Shown here: in pieces, positions 1 to 8,633 of the stretch
How positions within the stretch are numbered: position 1 is the first letter of the stretch
Layout: the number at the start of each line of letters is the position of its first letter
Source of the DNA: Lachnospiraceae bacterium
Lineage (GTDB): Bacteria; Bacillota; Clostridia; Lachnospirales; Lachnospiraceae
Assembly (NCBI GenBank): GCA_017557525.1
Contig: JAFYYN010000098.1
Coordinates: 1 to 45,312 of the forward strand
Direction of reading: 5' to 3'
DNA length: 45,312 bases
Made by a program: the position numbers and the translations under genes
Notes under the pieces: generated by a model
Database searches by the model: none
What the model saw: the letters and a program-made list of their open reading frames with translations, nothing else
Told to the model about the DNA's origin: nothing

Positions 1-1422
1 AATTGCCTTAAATGCGTTGATTCCGTGTTTTTTAGCAGTACCGATATATGACATGATCGTAAGGTAGGCACTTGCCCCTTCGTCCGTCCTGAAACAACCG
101 GATACCTTGGTTTTTGTTTTGACCATTCGAAAATCCCGTTCGGCCTGATTATTGTCAAATGGTACTTTAAAGTCCCTGGTAAAAAGGCATACTTCACCCT
201 TATACTTTTGTAGCCTTTCTATCAAGGCCCTGACCTTACCCTTCTTCTTCCGGCCTTTCCTTTTTACTGTGTCTGCAGGAAGAGGATTTTCATCCATGGC
301 AAGTCTGATGATCTTATCATATACTTCATCAAACTTGTTCAGATGATTCTCGCTTAGGGCTGTACGCCCATTGCTTACTGCTGAGTCACGAAGGTCTTTC
401 ATTACCATCAGCAGCAACGAGAACTTTTTCGCCCATTCCTGTTCGGGATAATTCTCCATCACCCCGTTCAGCTCACGCAGCAGATGGGCACAGCATACCG
501 AATGCCGGAAATCGCCTTCGCAGCTCCAATAGGAATTCCAGCAATCATGCGTGACGATGCCGTGATACCGTTTAAGTAGCCCGATATCATTCATGGCTAT
601 TTTGCCGCGTTTATCGTGCAACCTGAGAAAGACATACAACGGAGATGATATTTCATGTACCCACTTGTTCTTCCCGTCTACTCTTGTTCCGGTTTCGTCG
701 CAATTGATGTTGTATTCGTTAAGCGTCATTTCTCCGATGGCCTCAACCGTCTGGGACATCTTGGACGATGCGCGCAACACCATTGAGTTGATGGTCCCTG
801 TAGAGATGGGTATATCGAATACGCCGCTCAGGATCTCGTGGGTACAGTTGATGCTCAGAGCTCCAACAGTATTGAGGGCAACCACAAATGAATTAAGGTT
901 ATCTCCATACTGCACTCGTGCATTGATACCTTCTGGGAATGCTCCCTTCATGGTTTCACCTGACATAGGACATTCTACCTGGCATAATTCATGTGCCGTG
1001 GTACTGGTTCGGGTAATCATGTCGACAGTAAACCTTGTATCCAGAACCTTTGCACGCTTTTCGCATTTGGAACGGCGGGGACAGGATTTGCACTTCTCCG
1101 GCATACATTTATGTACGGTATCCGGTTTGTCGAGAACCGACAGGTTTTTACCCTTGTGACCTTCCTGGCCGCCAGCCTTTTTACCTGATGGTTCACGCAA
1201 GCTTTTGGGTGAAGGCTTTTTGGGACCGTCAGATGATGGCGGCTTCGAACTGTTCTTAGAGTTTTTGTTAAGCTTTTCGTTCAGTTCTTTTATGGTCTGA
1301 GCCATATCATCTACAGTCTGACTCAGTTTATCAACTTTTGCAAGCAGGGAGGCGTTCTGCTCTTTGAGTTCCTTATTCTGCTGCATAACAAACTGTATGA
1401 ATTCCGGTGTATAAGGTGGCAT
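1..1422 (-). CDS. tnpC: IS66 family transposase TnpC, partial (C-terminus off the left edge)
   Basis: Reading the minus strand from 1422 gives 474 uninterrupted codons that run off the window. The order is typical of IS66 TnpC: an N-terminal leucine-rich coiled coil, a linker with NSKNSSKPPSSDGP, a Cys cluster (CMPEKCKSCPRRSKC) and a DDE region with NCDETGTRVDGK, VTHDCWNSYW and CCAHLLRELNG. Near the edge is VPFDNNQAERDFRMVKTKTK, the conserved glutamate block of the family. I prefer ATG at 1422 because AGGGAG lies 8 nt upstream; an in-frame ATG at 1440 has no ribosome binding site. I found no tnpA or tnpB upstream, so this is probably a tnpC-only member. The protein performs cut-and-paste transposition. 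Confidence 0.93.
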   Translation of the reverse strand, partial: MPPYTPEFIQFVMQQNKELKEQNASLLAKVDKLSQTVDDMAQTIKELNEKLNKNSKNSSKPPSSDGPKKPSPKSLREPSGKKAGGQEGHKGKNLSVLDKPDTVHKCMPEKCKSCPRRSKCEKRAKVLDTRFTVDMITRTSTTAHELCQVECPMSGETMKGAFPEGINARVQYGDNLNSFVVALNTVGALSINCTHEILSGVFDIPISTGTINSMVLRASSKMSQTVEAIGEMTLNEYNINCDETGTRVDGKNKWVHEISSPLYVFLRLHDKRGKIAMNDIGLLKRYHGIVTHDCWNSYWSCEGDFRHSVCCAHLLRELNGVMENYPEQEWAKKFSLLLMVMKDLRDSAVSNGRTALSENHLNKFDEVYDKIIRLAMDENPLPADTVKRKGRKKKGKVRALIERLQKYKGEVCLFTRDFKVPFDNNQAERDFRMVKTKTKVSGCFRTDEGASAYLTIMSYIGTAKKHGINAFKAI

Positions 1423-1764
1423 ATCGGCTACTCCCTTCATCTGTTTTCGATAGCTTAATTATACCAGAAAACAAGGGGAAAGTCCAATCGGACCACGGCT
1501 GGTATTCGTCAAAATGACGAATGAAATAAGCCTTAAATTTTTTGGTTTGTGTTAATGTAGAGCTATAAAAAGTACAAAAAATGGGATGTTTTTCGGTTTG
1601 ACCGGCAATAGAATCGTATAATATAAAAATCCGTGCCGCTACATTAACAATAAACCGTGAATCATCAACATTGAGTTGACAACTATAATAACTAAGCAAA
1701 GGAAAAATCGGCACTTTGCACAATAATTTTTTACAAAAAATCAGTGTGGTGCTGAACAGTTACA
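1..1764 (-). mobile_element. IS66-type insertion sequence, one end outside the window
   Basis: The element consists of the transposase plus about 340 nt upstream (1423-1764) in which I see no credible gene. The candidate terminal repeat is at 1741-1764; read on the minus strand it begins TGTAACTGTTCAGC, which resembles ends I associate with tnpC-only IS66 members. The other end is missing, so the repeat cannot be paired and target duplications cannot be checked. The outer limit at 1764 is an inference. Confidence 0.5.
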
Positions 1765-1807
1765 AATTTTGATATTAAAATTTGCTCATACCTGCCATTT
1801 ACTATAT

Positions 1808-2659
1808 TTAGAAAGGCATTGTATCGGGATTACCTGATAATCCCACACATCCCGTAAGGCCGGCTATTAACCGAACATCTGCCTCATCGAGTTCAAAACC
1901 AAATACCTTCAGATTCTCTTCTATCCTTGAAGGAGTTACTGATTTAGGTAAAGGCAGATAACCTCTCTGCAGGCTCCAGCGAATACAAATCTGAGCAATG
2001 CTCCTTCCATATTTATCAGCCAGCTTCTTCATTTCCGGAACACCAAATATCTTTCCAGTGCCCAAAGGACTATATGCTTCAAGTATCATTCCAAGTGACC
2101 TGCAGTACTCAACTGTCTCATCCTGTGTTTCTCCCGGACACAGTCTTATCTGATTTACCATTGGTTTGATCTTTGCGGTTTCAAGTAAAGCTTCAATATG
2201 ATGCTTTCGGAAATTACTGATACCGATAGCACGGATTTTACCAGCTTCATAAAGTTCTTCCATAGCCTTCCATGATTCTGCGTTTGCCTTCTGCCAGTGA
2301 TTTCTGAATGGTGCAGGGTTCGGCCAGTGAATCAGGAAAAGATCCACATAATCAGTACCCAGTTTCTTTAATGAACCTTCAAATGATTTCATAGTAAGAT
2401 CATAACTATGGTTGTTGTTCCAAAGTTTTGTGGTGATAAAGAGCTTTGATCTATCCGCTCCACTTTCCTTTATGCCAAGCTTTACACACTCCTCATTGCC
2501 ATATGCCTGAGCGGTATCTATATGTGTGTATCCAGCTTCAATTGCACTTTTTACAGCCTTCACTCCAACTGAGTCGTCCGGTGTTTGCCACATTCCAAAA
2601 CCAACACAAGGAATTTCTACCCCATTCCATAACTTATACGTATCATTCTGATTTTTCAT
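1808..2659 (-). CDS. Aldo/keto reductase (AKR5-like)
   Basis: This 283-residue protein is a TIM-barrel, NADPH-dependent carbonyl reductase. The catalytic tetrad is visible: Asp48 and Tyr53 in HIDTAQAYGNEE, Lys78 in FITTKLW and His111 in LFLIHWP. The C-terminal cofactor segment LPLPKSVTPSRIEEN is also present. The length fits the 2,5-diketogluconate reductase-like subgroup, but the substrate cannot be told from sequence. ATG at 2659 is chosen because GGAG lies 9 nt upstream; an upstream in-frame start at 2695 lacks a site. Apart from the IS66 transposase it is the only minus-strand gene, and it diverges from the par-rep module across an AT-rich spacer. Confidence 0.9.
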   Translation of the reverse strand: MKNQNDTYKLWNGVEIPCVGFGMWQTPDDSVGVKAVKSAIEAGYTHIDTAQAYGNEECVKLGIKESGADRSKLFITTKLWNNNHSYDLTMKSFEGSLKKLGTDYVDLFLIHWPNPAPFRNHWQKANAESWKAMEELYEAGKIRAIGISNFRKHHIEALLETAKIKPMVNQIRLCPGETQDETVEYCRSLGMILEAYSPLGTGKIFGVPEMKKLADKYGRSIAQICIRWSLQRGYLPLPKSVTPSRIEENLKVFGFELDEADVRLIAGLTGCVGLSGNPDTMPF

Positions 2660-2699
2660 TAGACCTTTCTCCTTTATTATACTTTTTCTAACCATTGAA

Positions 2700-3292
2700 C
2701 CGCTTTGCTTGTATATTTATGGTAACATAACTTGATATGTATTTTCAATGCATTCAAAACGTATTATCTTGTACGGATAATATCGTAACCCCAAATATCT
2801 AACATTGTAATTATATTGGGGCGATTTACTAAGCATTGGCATGGTCTGTATATTATATGTTATAATCTATATTTTATCTATATTATATCTATATATATTC
2901 TGTGCTATCACTATCTAATATTTAGTTAATATATGCATCTAATAATTCATCATCATAGCTTTTATATGGTTATTATATATATTTGGTCTTTATTTGTTTT
3001 ATATATGGTTTCTATTTTTCTCTTATTTGTCACTAGTTATGTATTAATAATATTCTTATATGCTTTTATTCTTTATCTTATATATATTTGGTTTATATTT
3101 TGCTCTTATTAAATATTGTTTCATATTTATGTTTATATATATCAATATAATATTTTTACTATATCTATTTTTTATATAATATTTATTAATATTTGTTGTA
3201 TATTTGCTATAGACTATATCTTATTTGAATTCTATCTATTTAATATCATTATCTGATCTAAATTTTATTTGCATATACTACATATATTTTAG
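2700..3292. other. Very AT-rich non-coding block upstream of parA
   Basis: About 600 nt are dominated by TATAT and TTTAT runs with no credible open reading frame. The block separates the aldo/keto reductase from the partition genes. Such a tract beside par and rep could serve as a DNA-unwinding or centromere-associated region, but I saw no clear DnaA box (TTATNCACA) in it. Function is inferred from position only. Confidence 0.5.
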
Positions 3293-3321
3293 TTGACTTT
3301 TTAAAGAGGATATGCTATACA
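3293..3321 (+). promoter_or_regulatory. Promoter for parA
   Basis: TTGACT (3293-3298), a 17-nt spacer and TATACA (3316-3321). Transcription would begin near 3330, giving an untranslated leader of about 180 nt before parA. The leader contains CATATG repeats (around 3408-3437) that are possible binding sites for the downstream RHH protein. Confidence 0.6.
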
Positions 3322-3508
3322 TTATTATATAGTGTACATAATTGTCCCATATCTATTTTGCGCCATAACCGCATTTGGTTTATATGATTATCTGGTATAT
3401 ATGTATTTCATATGTTATCCGGTCAAATCACATATGATATACAGATATTATATAGATGTTTTATAGATATGTATCGCATTTAATTTTGAATCTGTCAAAG
3501 GAGACCCC

Positions 3509-4291
3509 ATGAGAACTATCTGTATAATCAACAGAAAAGGAGGCGTAGGAAAGAGCACTACGGCATCCGCACTAGCCTTTGGACTGGCAAGAGAGAAAAA
3601 GAAAGTACTCGTTATTGACCTTGACGCCCAAAGAAACTTAACCTATATAACAGTTAAAGAAAACCCTCAAATAACTTCTTATAATGTTATTCTCAAAGAA
3701 AACACGATTACTGAAGCAATCATACCCACCAGCGAACGTATAGACTTTGTAGCTGCCAGTGGCATGTTGTCCGTTGCTGATTCCAGCATCAATGATACAG
3801 GAAAAGAATTCCGGCTTCGTGAGGCTCTTGACGAGGTAAAAGACAAGTATGATTACTGCTTAATTGATACGCCACCTTCACTCGGGGTACTTACTGTCAA
3901 TTCGCTTACAGCTGCAGACTCCTGTATAATCCCGGTACAGGCTGAGATATTCTCGCTTCAGGGTACTGGAGATCTTTACAATTCAATAATCGCAGTAAAG
4001 AAATACTGCAATCCAGGTCTTGAAATATCCGGCATACTTGTGACCAGATGTAATTCAAGAATACTCGTAACAAAAGAGCTTCTTACTATGTTAGATGATA
4101 CCGCCAAGCGTATGAACACCAAGGTATACTCTACAAAGATCCGTGAATGTGCAGCTGTAAAAGAAGCGCAGGCTACCAGAGAAAACCTTTTCACTTATGC
4201 ACCCAAGTGTAACGCAGCACTTGACTATAATGATTTTATAGAGGAATTTCTAAAAGACGAAAAGAAGATAGCTAAGAAAGGAAGGAAATGA
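3509..4291 (+). CDS. parA: ParA-type partition ATPase
   Basis: This 260-residue P-loop ATPase of the ParA/MinD family moves replicon copies apart together with a centromere-binding partner. The deviant Walker A KGGVGKST is at residues 10-17, with the signature lysine at 10. Next come VLVIDLDAQRNLT (A' region) and the Walker B-like CLIDTPPSLG near residue 120. It lacks the N-terminal HTH of ParA type Ia, so it is the short form. AAAGGAG lies 5 nt upstream of the ATG. The gene stops inside the start region of the next gene, which indicates translational coupling. Position beside iterons and rep supports plasmid or chromid segregation rather than cell-division placement. Confidence 0.93.
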   Translation: MRTICIINRKGGVGKSTTASALAFGLAREKKKVLVIDLDAQRNLTYITVKENPQITSYNVILKENTITEAIIPTSERIDFVAASGMLSVADSSINDTGKEFRLREALDEVKDKYDYCLIDTPPSLGVLTVNSLTAADSCIIPVQAEIFSLQGTGDLYNSIIAVKKYCNPGLEISGILVTRCNSRILVTKELLTMLDDTAKRMNTKVYSTKIRECAAVKEAQATRENLFTYAPKCNAALDYNDFIEEFLKDEKKIAKKGRK

Positions 4292-4293
4292 TC

Positions 4294-4662
4294 ATGGCGA
4301 AAAAAGACAGACTTAACAATATCGAGGATCCTGCACTTGCATTTATGAGTTCAACATCAGCTAACAAAGCTGAGAATACATCTGGCAAAAAAAATCCTGA
4401 TAAAAAAGCACCTGCTAAGGAAAGCATAAAATCTCCTCAGACTTCGGTAAAAAAAGAAGCGAACACATCCATGCCTGAAGTAGCTCCTGTTCCGACATTA
4501 TTAAAAAGGCCTGAGAGAGAGCGCCTTACTAAAAAGTTTATGATCCTTCTTCCTGAAAGCCTTTACATAAAACTATTTAATGCTTCGGTAGAAGATGACA
4601 AGAGTCTGAATAAATACATACTTGACGTTCTGAGGGAACATGCTGATAAAAAAGGATTATAA
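4294..4662 (+). CDS. Small ribbon-helix-helix protein, probable ParA partner
   Basis: The 122-residue product has a Lys/Ser/Pro-rich, probably disordered N-terminal half. Its C-terminal domain (about residues 78-120; KKFMILLPESLYIKLF, then SLNKYILDVLREH) has the strand-helix-helix pattern of RHH DNA-binding proteins. The gene follows parA directly, so a ParB/ParR-like centromere-binding and autorepressor role is likely. That role comes from context, not from a recognised family. ATG at 4294 has AAGGAAGG 8 nt upstream. The alternative ATG at 4288 overlaps the parA stop but sits too close to that site. Confidence 0.75.
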   Translation: MAKKDRLNNIEDPALAFMSSTSANKAENTSGKKNPDKKAPAKESIKSPQTSVKKEANTSMPEVAPVPTLLKRPERERLTKKFMILLPESLYIKLFNASVEDDKSLNKYILDVLREHADKKGL

Positions 4663-4802
4663 TCACAACAAACATAATTAATATTTCTTTTTAAATAATA
4701 GTTCTTTTACAATTATTTAAGTTTATGTTTTACTTTTGAAACCCAGAAATTTTGGAAAACATAGACTATTAAAGGGTTTTGAGATACAAATATTAATGAA
4801 CT

Positions 4803-5618
4803 GCGTACAGGGTGAACCGAAAAAACGTACTCTCAGTATATGAGAAGCGTACCATATGAAACTAAAAAGCGTACGGAGTGAACTGCGGATTAAATGTACA
4901 ATATATGACAGGAGCGTACTGACTGAAGTAAAAAAACGTTCATATTGAACTTGAAAAGCGTACCAACTGAAGCGTATTTGTACACGATACAGTTCAGTCC
5001 GTACGCTTTTTGATATTGAAAGAAGTATTTCATAACTATGGGACTTCAGTCTGTACGTTTTTATGGTGATAATAAACTGGAAAAACGTACAGACTGCCGT
5101 TAAATAAGGCATTTTCTGGGGCTTCTTGTTCAGTATGTACGCAGCAAATAAGTCTTACATGTAGAAAAGCGTACAATCTGAACAAGGAATAAGCCTCAAA
5201 TATGAGGAGATGTTCAGTGCGTACGCTTTTTGATAATGAAAGAAGTATTTTATAACTATGGGACTTCAGTTTGTACGTTTTTGTGGTGATAATAAAACGG
5301 AAAAGCGTACAGACTGGTGTTAAATAAAGCGTTTTCTGGGGTTTCTTGTTCAATATGTACGCAGCAAATAAGTCTTATAAAGTAGAAAAGCGTACAATCT
5401 GAACAAGAAATAAACCTCAAATATCGTGAAATGTTCAGATTGTACGCTTTTTATAATGCAACCAAAGAAATAGACGTACAGATTGAAGTGTCCTAACTTG
5501 TACAGGGTTCAGATCGTACGCTTTAAAAAAACAAGTTAAAACAGAAGCGTACAGATTGAATATGTTCAGACTGTACGCTTTTTGAAAATATTTTTACAAA
5601 AAAGCGTACAAAATGAAT
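4803..5618. repeat. Iteron array, probable replication origin
   Basis: About 22 copies of a roughly 19-bp element lie between the RHH gene and rep. The consensus is near AAAAGCGTACANNNTGAAC, also present as its inverse complement GTTCAnnnTGTACGCTTTT. The left part (4803-4963) holds direct copies with cores at 4803, 4825, 4847, 4869, 4914, 4936 and 4958, so spacing is 22 bp with one 45-bp gap. From 4992 on, direct and inverted copies alternate. The last copy (5599-5618) ends just before the rep -35 box. This is the layout of iteron-regulated plasmids, in which Rep binds iterons both to initiate replication and to limit its own expression. Confidence 0.9.
4992..5432. repeat. 220-bp tandem duplication inside the iteron array
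   Basis: Unit 1 (4992-5211, 220 bp) and unit 2 (5212-5432, 221 bp) align along their whole length and a third partial start follows at 5433. Shared blocks include ATAACTATGGGACTTCAGT, GTGATAATAAA and CAGCAAATAAGTCTTA. Each unit carries five iterons in the order inverted, inverted, direct, inverted, direct. The units differ at scattered positions, so the duplication is not from assembly of identical reads. Confidence 0.88.
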
Positions 5619-5627
5619 TAAAAATGC

Positions 5628-5656
5628 TTGACATCAGTAAACAAGTCCGTTACAAT
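5628..5656 (+). promoter_or_regulatory. Promoter for rep
   Basis: TTGACA (5628-5633), a 17-nt spacer and TACAAT (5651-5656) make one of the strongest promoter matches in the window. The final iteron ends 9 nt upstream of the -35 box, so Rep bound there could repress its own transcription. AGGAGGGGAG precedes the rep ATG. Confidence 0.85.
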
Positions 5657-5690
5657 CTAAATCATATAGGAAAAATAGGAGGGGAGAGGC

Positions 5691-7523
5691 ATGTCCGATA
5701 TTAATCTGGAAAATGGCCAGCAGCTGTATTACCTAGAGCCTAATACAGGGCAATACAGGATGTATGAGCAGAAAGAAAAATATGATATAGATGTACCGGT
5801 ATTCGTCAAGAAGGCCAATATGCTCATTAAAAGAGTTGGCACAACCTCTCTTATGAGTGAGAAGATTCTCCTTGCTGCGATTGCAACCGCAAATATGAGA
5901 AAAAAGAGCGATTATGCGGATACTGAAGAGGGTCTTTATCTTGCGGATATATATAAAACGACTAATAACGATTTCTCTGATGGCCTGGTTTCTGAATTCA
6001 GGACATCAGAGCTCAAATCAATGCTGAAGATAAAGACAAGCCGGTATTATGATCTCCTTAATGAGTACATGAATAAGGAGCTGTTCCAGGAGAACTGGAC
6101 CATATTTACGACAGTAAAGAGTGGGGATAAGGATGTTCTCTCTTCCCAGAACTGTATAATAGGAACTACTTATGATCGTAAAAATGGGCGTGTCTTTATA
6201 AAGTGGAATCCGGACCTTGCAGAGAAGATTCTTTGCTCAAAAGGGAACGGAACTATGCTTTCTCTTGACCTGATGGCTGATTTCAAGGACCTTCAGAGCT
6301 TCAATATGTATCAGCTGTTAAAGGAAGAGATATCATACGCGGAATATCTCCAGACAAAGGTAAGAAAGAAAGAACCTCTCACGGAATACTGTGTTGAATT
6401 TAATCTTGCAGAGTTTAAGTTCCTTATATCTATAAACCAGGTATCGTTTAAGGATCCGGGCGAAAAGGAGACCAGGGACTATATAAGAAACGGCAAGTGG
6501 GAAGATGCAGAGAAGAGCCTGAAAAAAGCGTCTCAATCTGATAACGGCGGCAGGATGTATGATAACTGGTATAATTTCAGACGTAGGACCCTGGCGTCTG
6601 CTTCGCTTGCAATAAACGGGTTCAAGGAGTCTTTTTACAGATATGGAGATAAGGAATTTGACGGACTCTGTTCTGAAAACCATGCAACTGATATCCATTA
6701 CAGGACAGAAATGATGAAAAAGGGCCAGTCTGTAAATGGCCTTAGGTTTTTTGTGCGCTGGGATAAAAAATTTGATTATAAGAGCAAGGTTGAGATAGTA
6801 GAGCCGACAGATGAAGAGAAGAAGGCAGAAGAAGAGAGACATCAGGAAAGGTTCAGGAAAGATATAAGCGACAGAGCAGGTATTGACCTGTCATTTGATG
6901 ACCTTAATGCGCTGATGAAAGCTGCCGACGGTGATATCCATAGGGTAGAGGCTGCCTGTGCATATATGCATGATTATGGTGCGGAGATAGAAAACATGGT
7001 TGGATTCCTCATAGAGGCCATTAGAAAAGGTTATTCAGCACCGGGCAATAAGGTAAATGAAGAAATTTACGGGTACGGGTATATCTGTGAGAAGTTCAAT
7101 AACGGCGGCAAGCTCTGCTCAGAACAGGGCATGCCCCAGGAAGCAGTTGACCTTATCATGAACATATTGTACAAAAAGCTGAATTCAAGGGAAGATTCTA
7201 TGAAAGTAGGAAAATCTGTTAAACCTGCGATCATAGTTACAGAAAGGCTTTTGAATCTGACTCCTGAGGAAATAGGATTTGTATTTAAAAAGATAGAAGA
7301 TAAACAGAAGACAGGATCTAAGATAAATGAAAACTATATAGTTACTTTGCTCTTTAACGCTCATGAAGAATACGCCGTTGCCAAGCTTGCGGAAAAAAAC
7401 AGACCGGAGGCTTCCCTTTCCGGACGAAAGGCTAAGAATCAGTTTCATGATTATGAGCAAAGAAAATATACCGATGAAGAATATAAGGATTTCGAGGCCA
7501 AAAAATTAGGCATAAAGAAATAA
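5691..7523 (+). CDS. repB: Replication initiator protein, Rep_3 (RepB-like) family
   Basis: This 610-residue protein should bind the upstream iterons and open the origin. The N-terminal half (about 30-330) resembles tandem winged-helix Rep_3 initiators: VFVKKANMLIKRVG, then LMSEKILLAAIA, and the segment DLQSFNMYQLLKEEISY that matches the Rep_3 'LYELL' helix. The C-terminal 270 residues are charged and helical and have no family I recognise. At 610 residues it is well above the usual 250-400, which suggests an added domain. Strong RBS (AGGAGGGGAG), own promoter, iterons on the 5' side and a hairpin on the 3' side make it a single-gene unit. The initiator call is firm; the exact subfamily is not. 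Confidence 0.88.
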   Translation: MSDINLENGQQLYYLEPNTGQYRMYEQKEKYDIDVPVFVKKANMLIKRVGTTSLMSEKILLAAIATANMRKKSDYADTEEGLYLADIYKTTNNDFSDGLVSEFRTSELKSMLKIKTSRYYDLLNEYMNKELFQENWTIFTTVKSGDKDVLSSQNCIIGTTYDRKNGRVFIKWNPDLAEKILCSKGNGTMLSLDLMADFKDLQSFNMYQLLKEEISYAEYLQTKVRKKEPLTEYCVEFNLAEFKFLISINQVSFKDPGEKETRDYIRNGKWEDAEKSLKKASQSDNGGRMYDNWYNFRRRTLASASLAINGFKESFYRYGDKEFDGLCSENHATDIHYRTEMMKKGQSVNGLRFFVRWDKKFDYKSKVEIVEPTDEEKKAEEERHQERFRKDISDRAGIDLSFDDLNALMKAADGDIHRVEAACAYMHDYGAEIENMVGFLIEAIRKGYSAPGNKVNEEIYGYGYICEKFNNGGKLCSEQGMPQEAVDLIMNILYKKLNSREDSMKVGKSVKPAIIVTERLLNLTPEEIGFVFKKIEDKQKTGSKINENYIVTLLFNAHEEYAVAKLAEKNRPEASLSGRKAKNQFHDYEQRKYTDEEYKDFEAKKLGIKK

Positions 7524-7544
7524 AATACCATCGGATGGTCGTAA

Positions 7545-7566
7545 AGCCCATCAGAAATGATGGGCT
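7545..7566 (+). terminator. Hairpin after rep
   Basis: A 9-bp perfect stem AGCCCATCA/TGATGGGCT closes on a GAAA tetraloop. The following tract (AAATTTATATATA) is U-poor for an intrinsic terminator. A second small palindrome (ACCATCGGATGGT) lies just upstream at 7527-7539. Confidence 0.55.
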
Positions 7567-7646
7567 AAATTTATATATATTAAATACTGAACTTATATTA
7601 ATAACATCTATATAATATATATAATAACACTGTATAAGGAGCTATG

Positions 7647-8606
7647 ATGAAAATACTGGTAATCAGTACGGTGATCAAGGATAAACAAAAAGAAACTATC
7701 ATGTCGGCAGCTGCTAAAGCTGGAGCGGAGGTTTATTTTCTGCAATCGGAAAATGAAATAACCAGCGATCTCCAGGATGCTGAAATAGTATATGGTTTTG
7801 CAGTAAAACTTGCAAAAACAAGCAAGAAATTAAAGTGGCTCTGTGTTCCATCTGCAGGCGTTGACTTTTTAATGAGACCGGACAGCTTTGCAAATGAGGA
7901 ATGTCTGCTAACAAATTCCGCAGGGGCATATGGGGTAACAATTGCGGAGCACATAATAGCCGTATCGATTATGATGATGAGAAATATTACGGATTATTAT
8001 GCAGCGTCAATTAATGGTAAATGGGCTGTGCCTAAACCCCAGAAATCACTGAAAGACTGCAGGATAACGGTTTTGGGCACAGGAGATATAGGGACCAGTT
8101 TTGCACGCAGGGCAAAGGCGTTTGAGCCTGAAAGCATTGTTGGAGTATGCAGAAGCGGCAGGTGTGATGAGGCGGCTTTTGATCGTGTAATGAAGGTTGA
8201 AGAACTCGACAGCATACTTCCTGAAACAGAGTTGCTTGTAATGAGCCTTCCTGCAACAAAAGAAACCGAAAACATTTTGTCAAGGGAGAGAATGGCGCTC
8301 CTACCTTCAGATGCATATATTGTAAATGTGGGAAGAGGTTCTGCGATTGATGAAGATGCTTTGGCAGAATTCCTTGACAGTGGGAGACTTGCTGGAGCTG
8401 CCCTGGACGTCTTTAGAACCGAACCGCTTCCTGAGGAAAGCAGGCTATGGAAAACAAAAAATCTTCTGATCACACCTCACGTAGCCGGAAATCTGACTTT
8501 GGAACATACATTGAACAGAAATGTGGAAATGTTCTGTGAGGACCTGATCAATTATGCTGAAGGCAAAGAGATGAGATACCTGGTCGACAGGAAAAAGGGA
8601 TACTAA
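7647..8606 (+). CDS. D-isomer-specific 2-hydroxyacid dehydrogenase
   Basis: The 319-residue protein is an NAD(P)-dependent dehydrogenase that interconverts 2-oxoacids and D-2-hydroxyacids. The Rossmann motif GTGDIG lies in VLGTGDIGTSFARRAKAF, mid-protein. The catalytic Arg is in VNVGRGSAIDE, the Glu in DVFRTEPLP and the His in TPHVAG. The N-terminal catalytic half is short but complete. ATG at 7647 has AAGGAG 5 nt upstream; ATG at 7644 is too close to it. A weak promoter (TGAACT-17-TATAAT, 7588-7616) precedes the gene. Peptidase T follows after 27 nt, so the two may be co-transcribed, although no shared pathway is evident. Substrate is unknown. Confidence 0.88.
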   Translation: MKILVISTVIKDKQKETIMSAAAKAGAEVYFLQSENEITSDLQDAEIVYGFAVKLAKTSKKLKWLCVPSAGVDFLMRPDSFANEECLLTNSAGAYGVTIAEHIIAVSIMMMRNITDYYAASINGKWAVPKPQKSLKDCRITVLGTGDIGTSFARRAKAFEPESIVGVCRSGRCDEAAFDRVMKVEELDSILPETELLVMSLPATKETENILSRERMALLPSDAYIVNVGRGSAIDEDALAEFLDSGRLAGAALDVFRTEPLPEESRLWKTKNLLITPHVAGNLTLEHTLNRNVEMFCEDLINYAEGKEMRYLVDRKKGY

Positions 8607-8633
8607 GTTTAAAACGATGGAGATGACAAATTT

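Noticed and set aside
593-1159. Plus-strand 188-codon frame inside the IS66 element
   Set aside because: The minus strand holds a full TnpC with all family motifs; the plus frame has no recognisable content.
1373-1723. Minus-strand 116-codon frame upstream of the IS66 transposase (possible tnpB)
   Set aside because: It overlaps the transposase start in another frame and shows none of the TnpB motifs. Its composition looks like chance.
4723-5353. Two overlapping minus-strand reading frames of 105-129 codons in the iteron region
   Set aside because: They exist only because the iterons and the 220-bp duplication repeat the same open frame. They have no ribosome binding site, and their products resemble each other just where the DNA is duplicated.
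4803-5618. CRISPR array
   Set aside because: Repeats occur in both orientations with variable spacing and degenerate ends, there are no unique spacers of constant length, and no cas genes are nearby. An iteron origin explains it.
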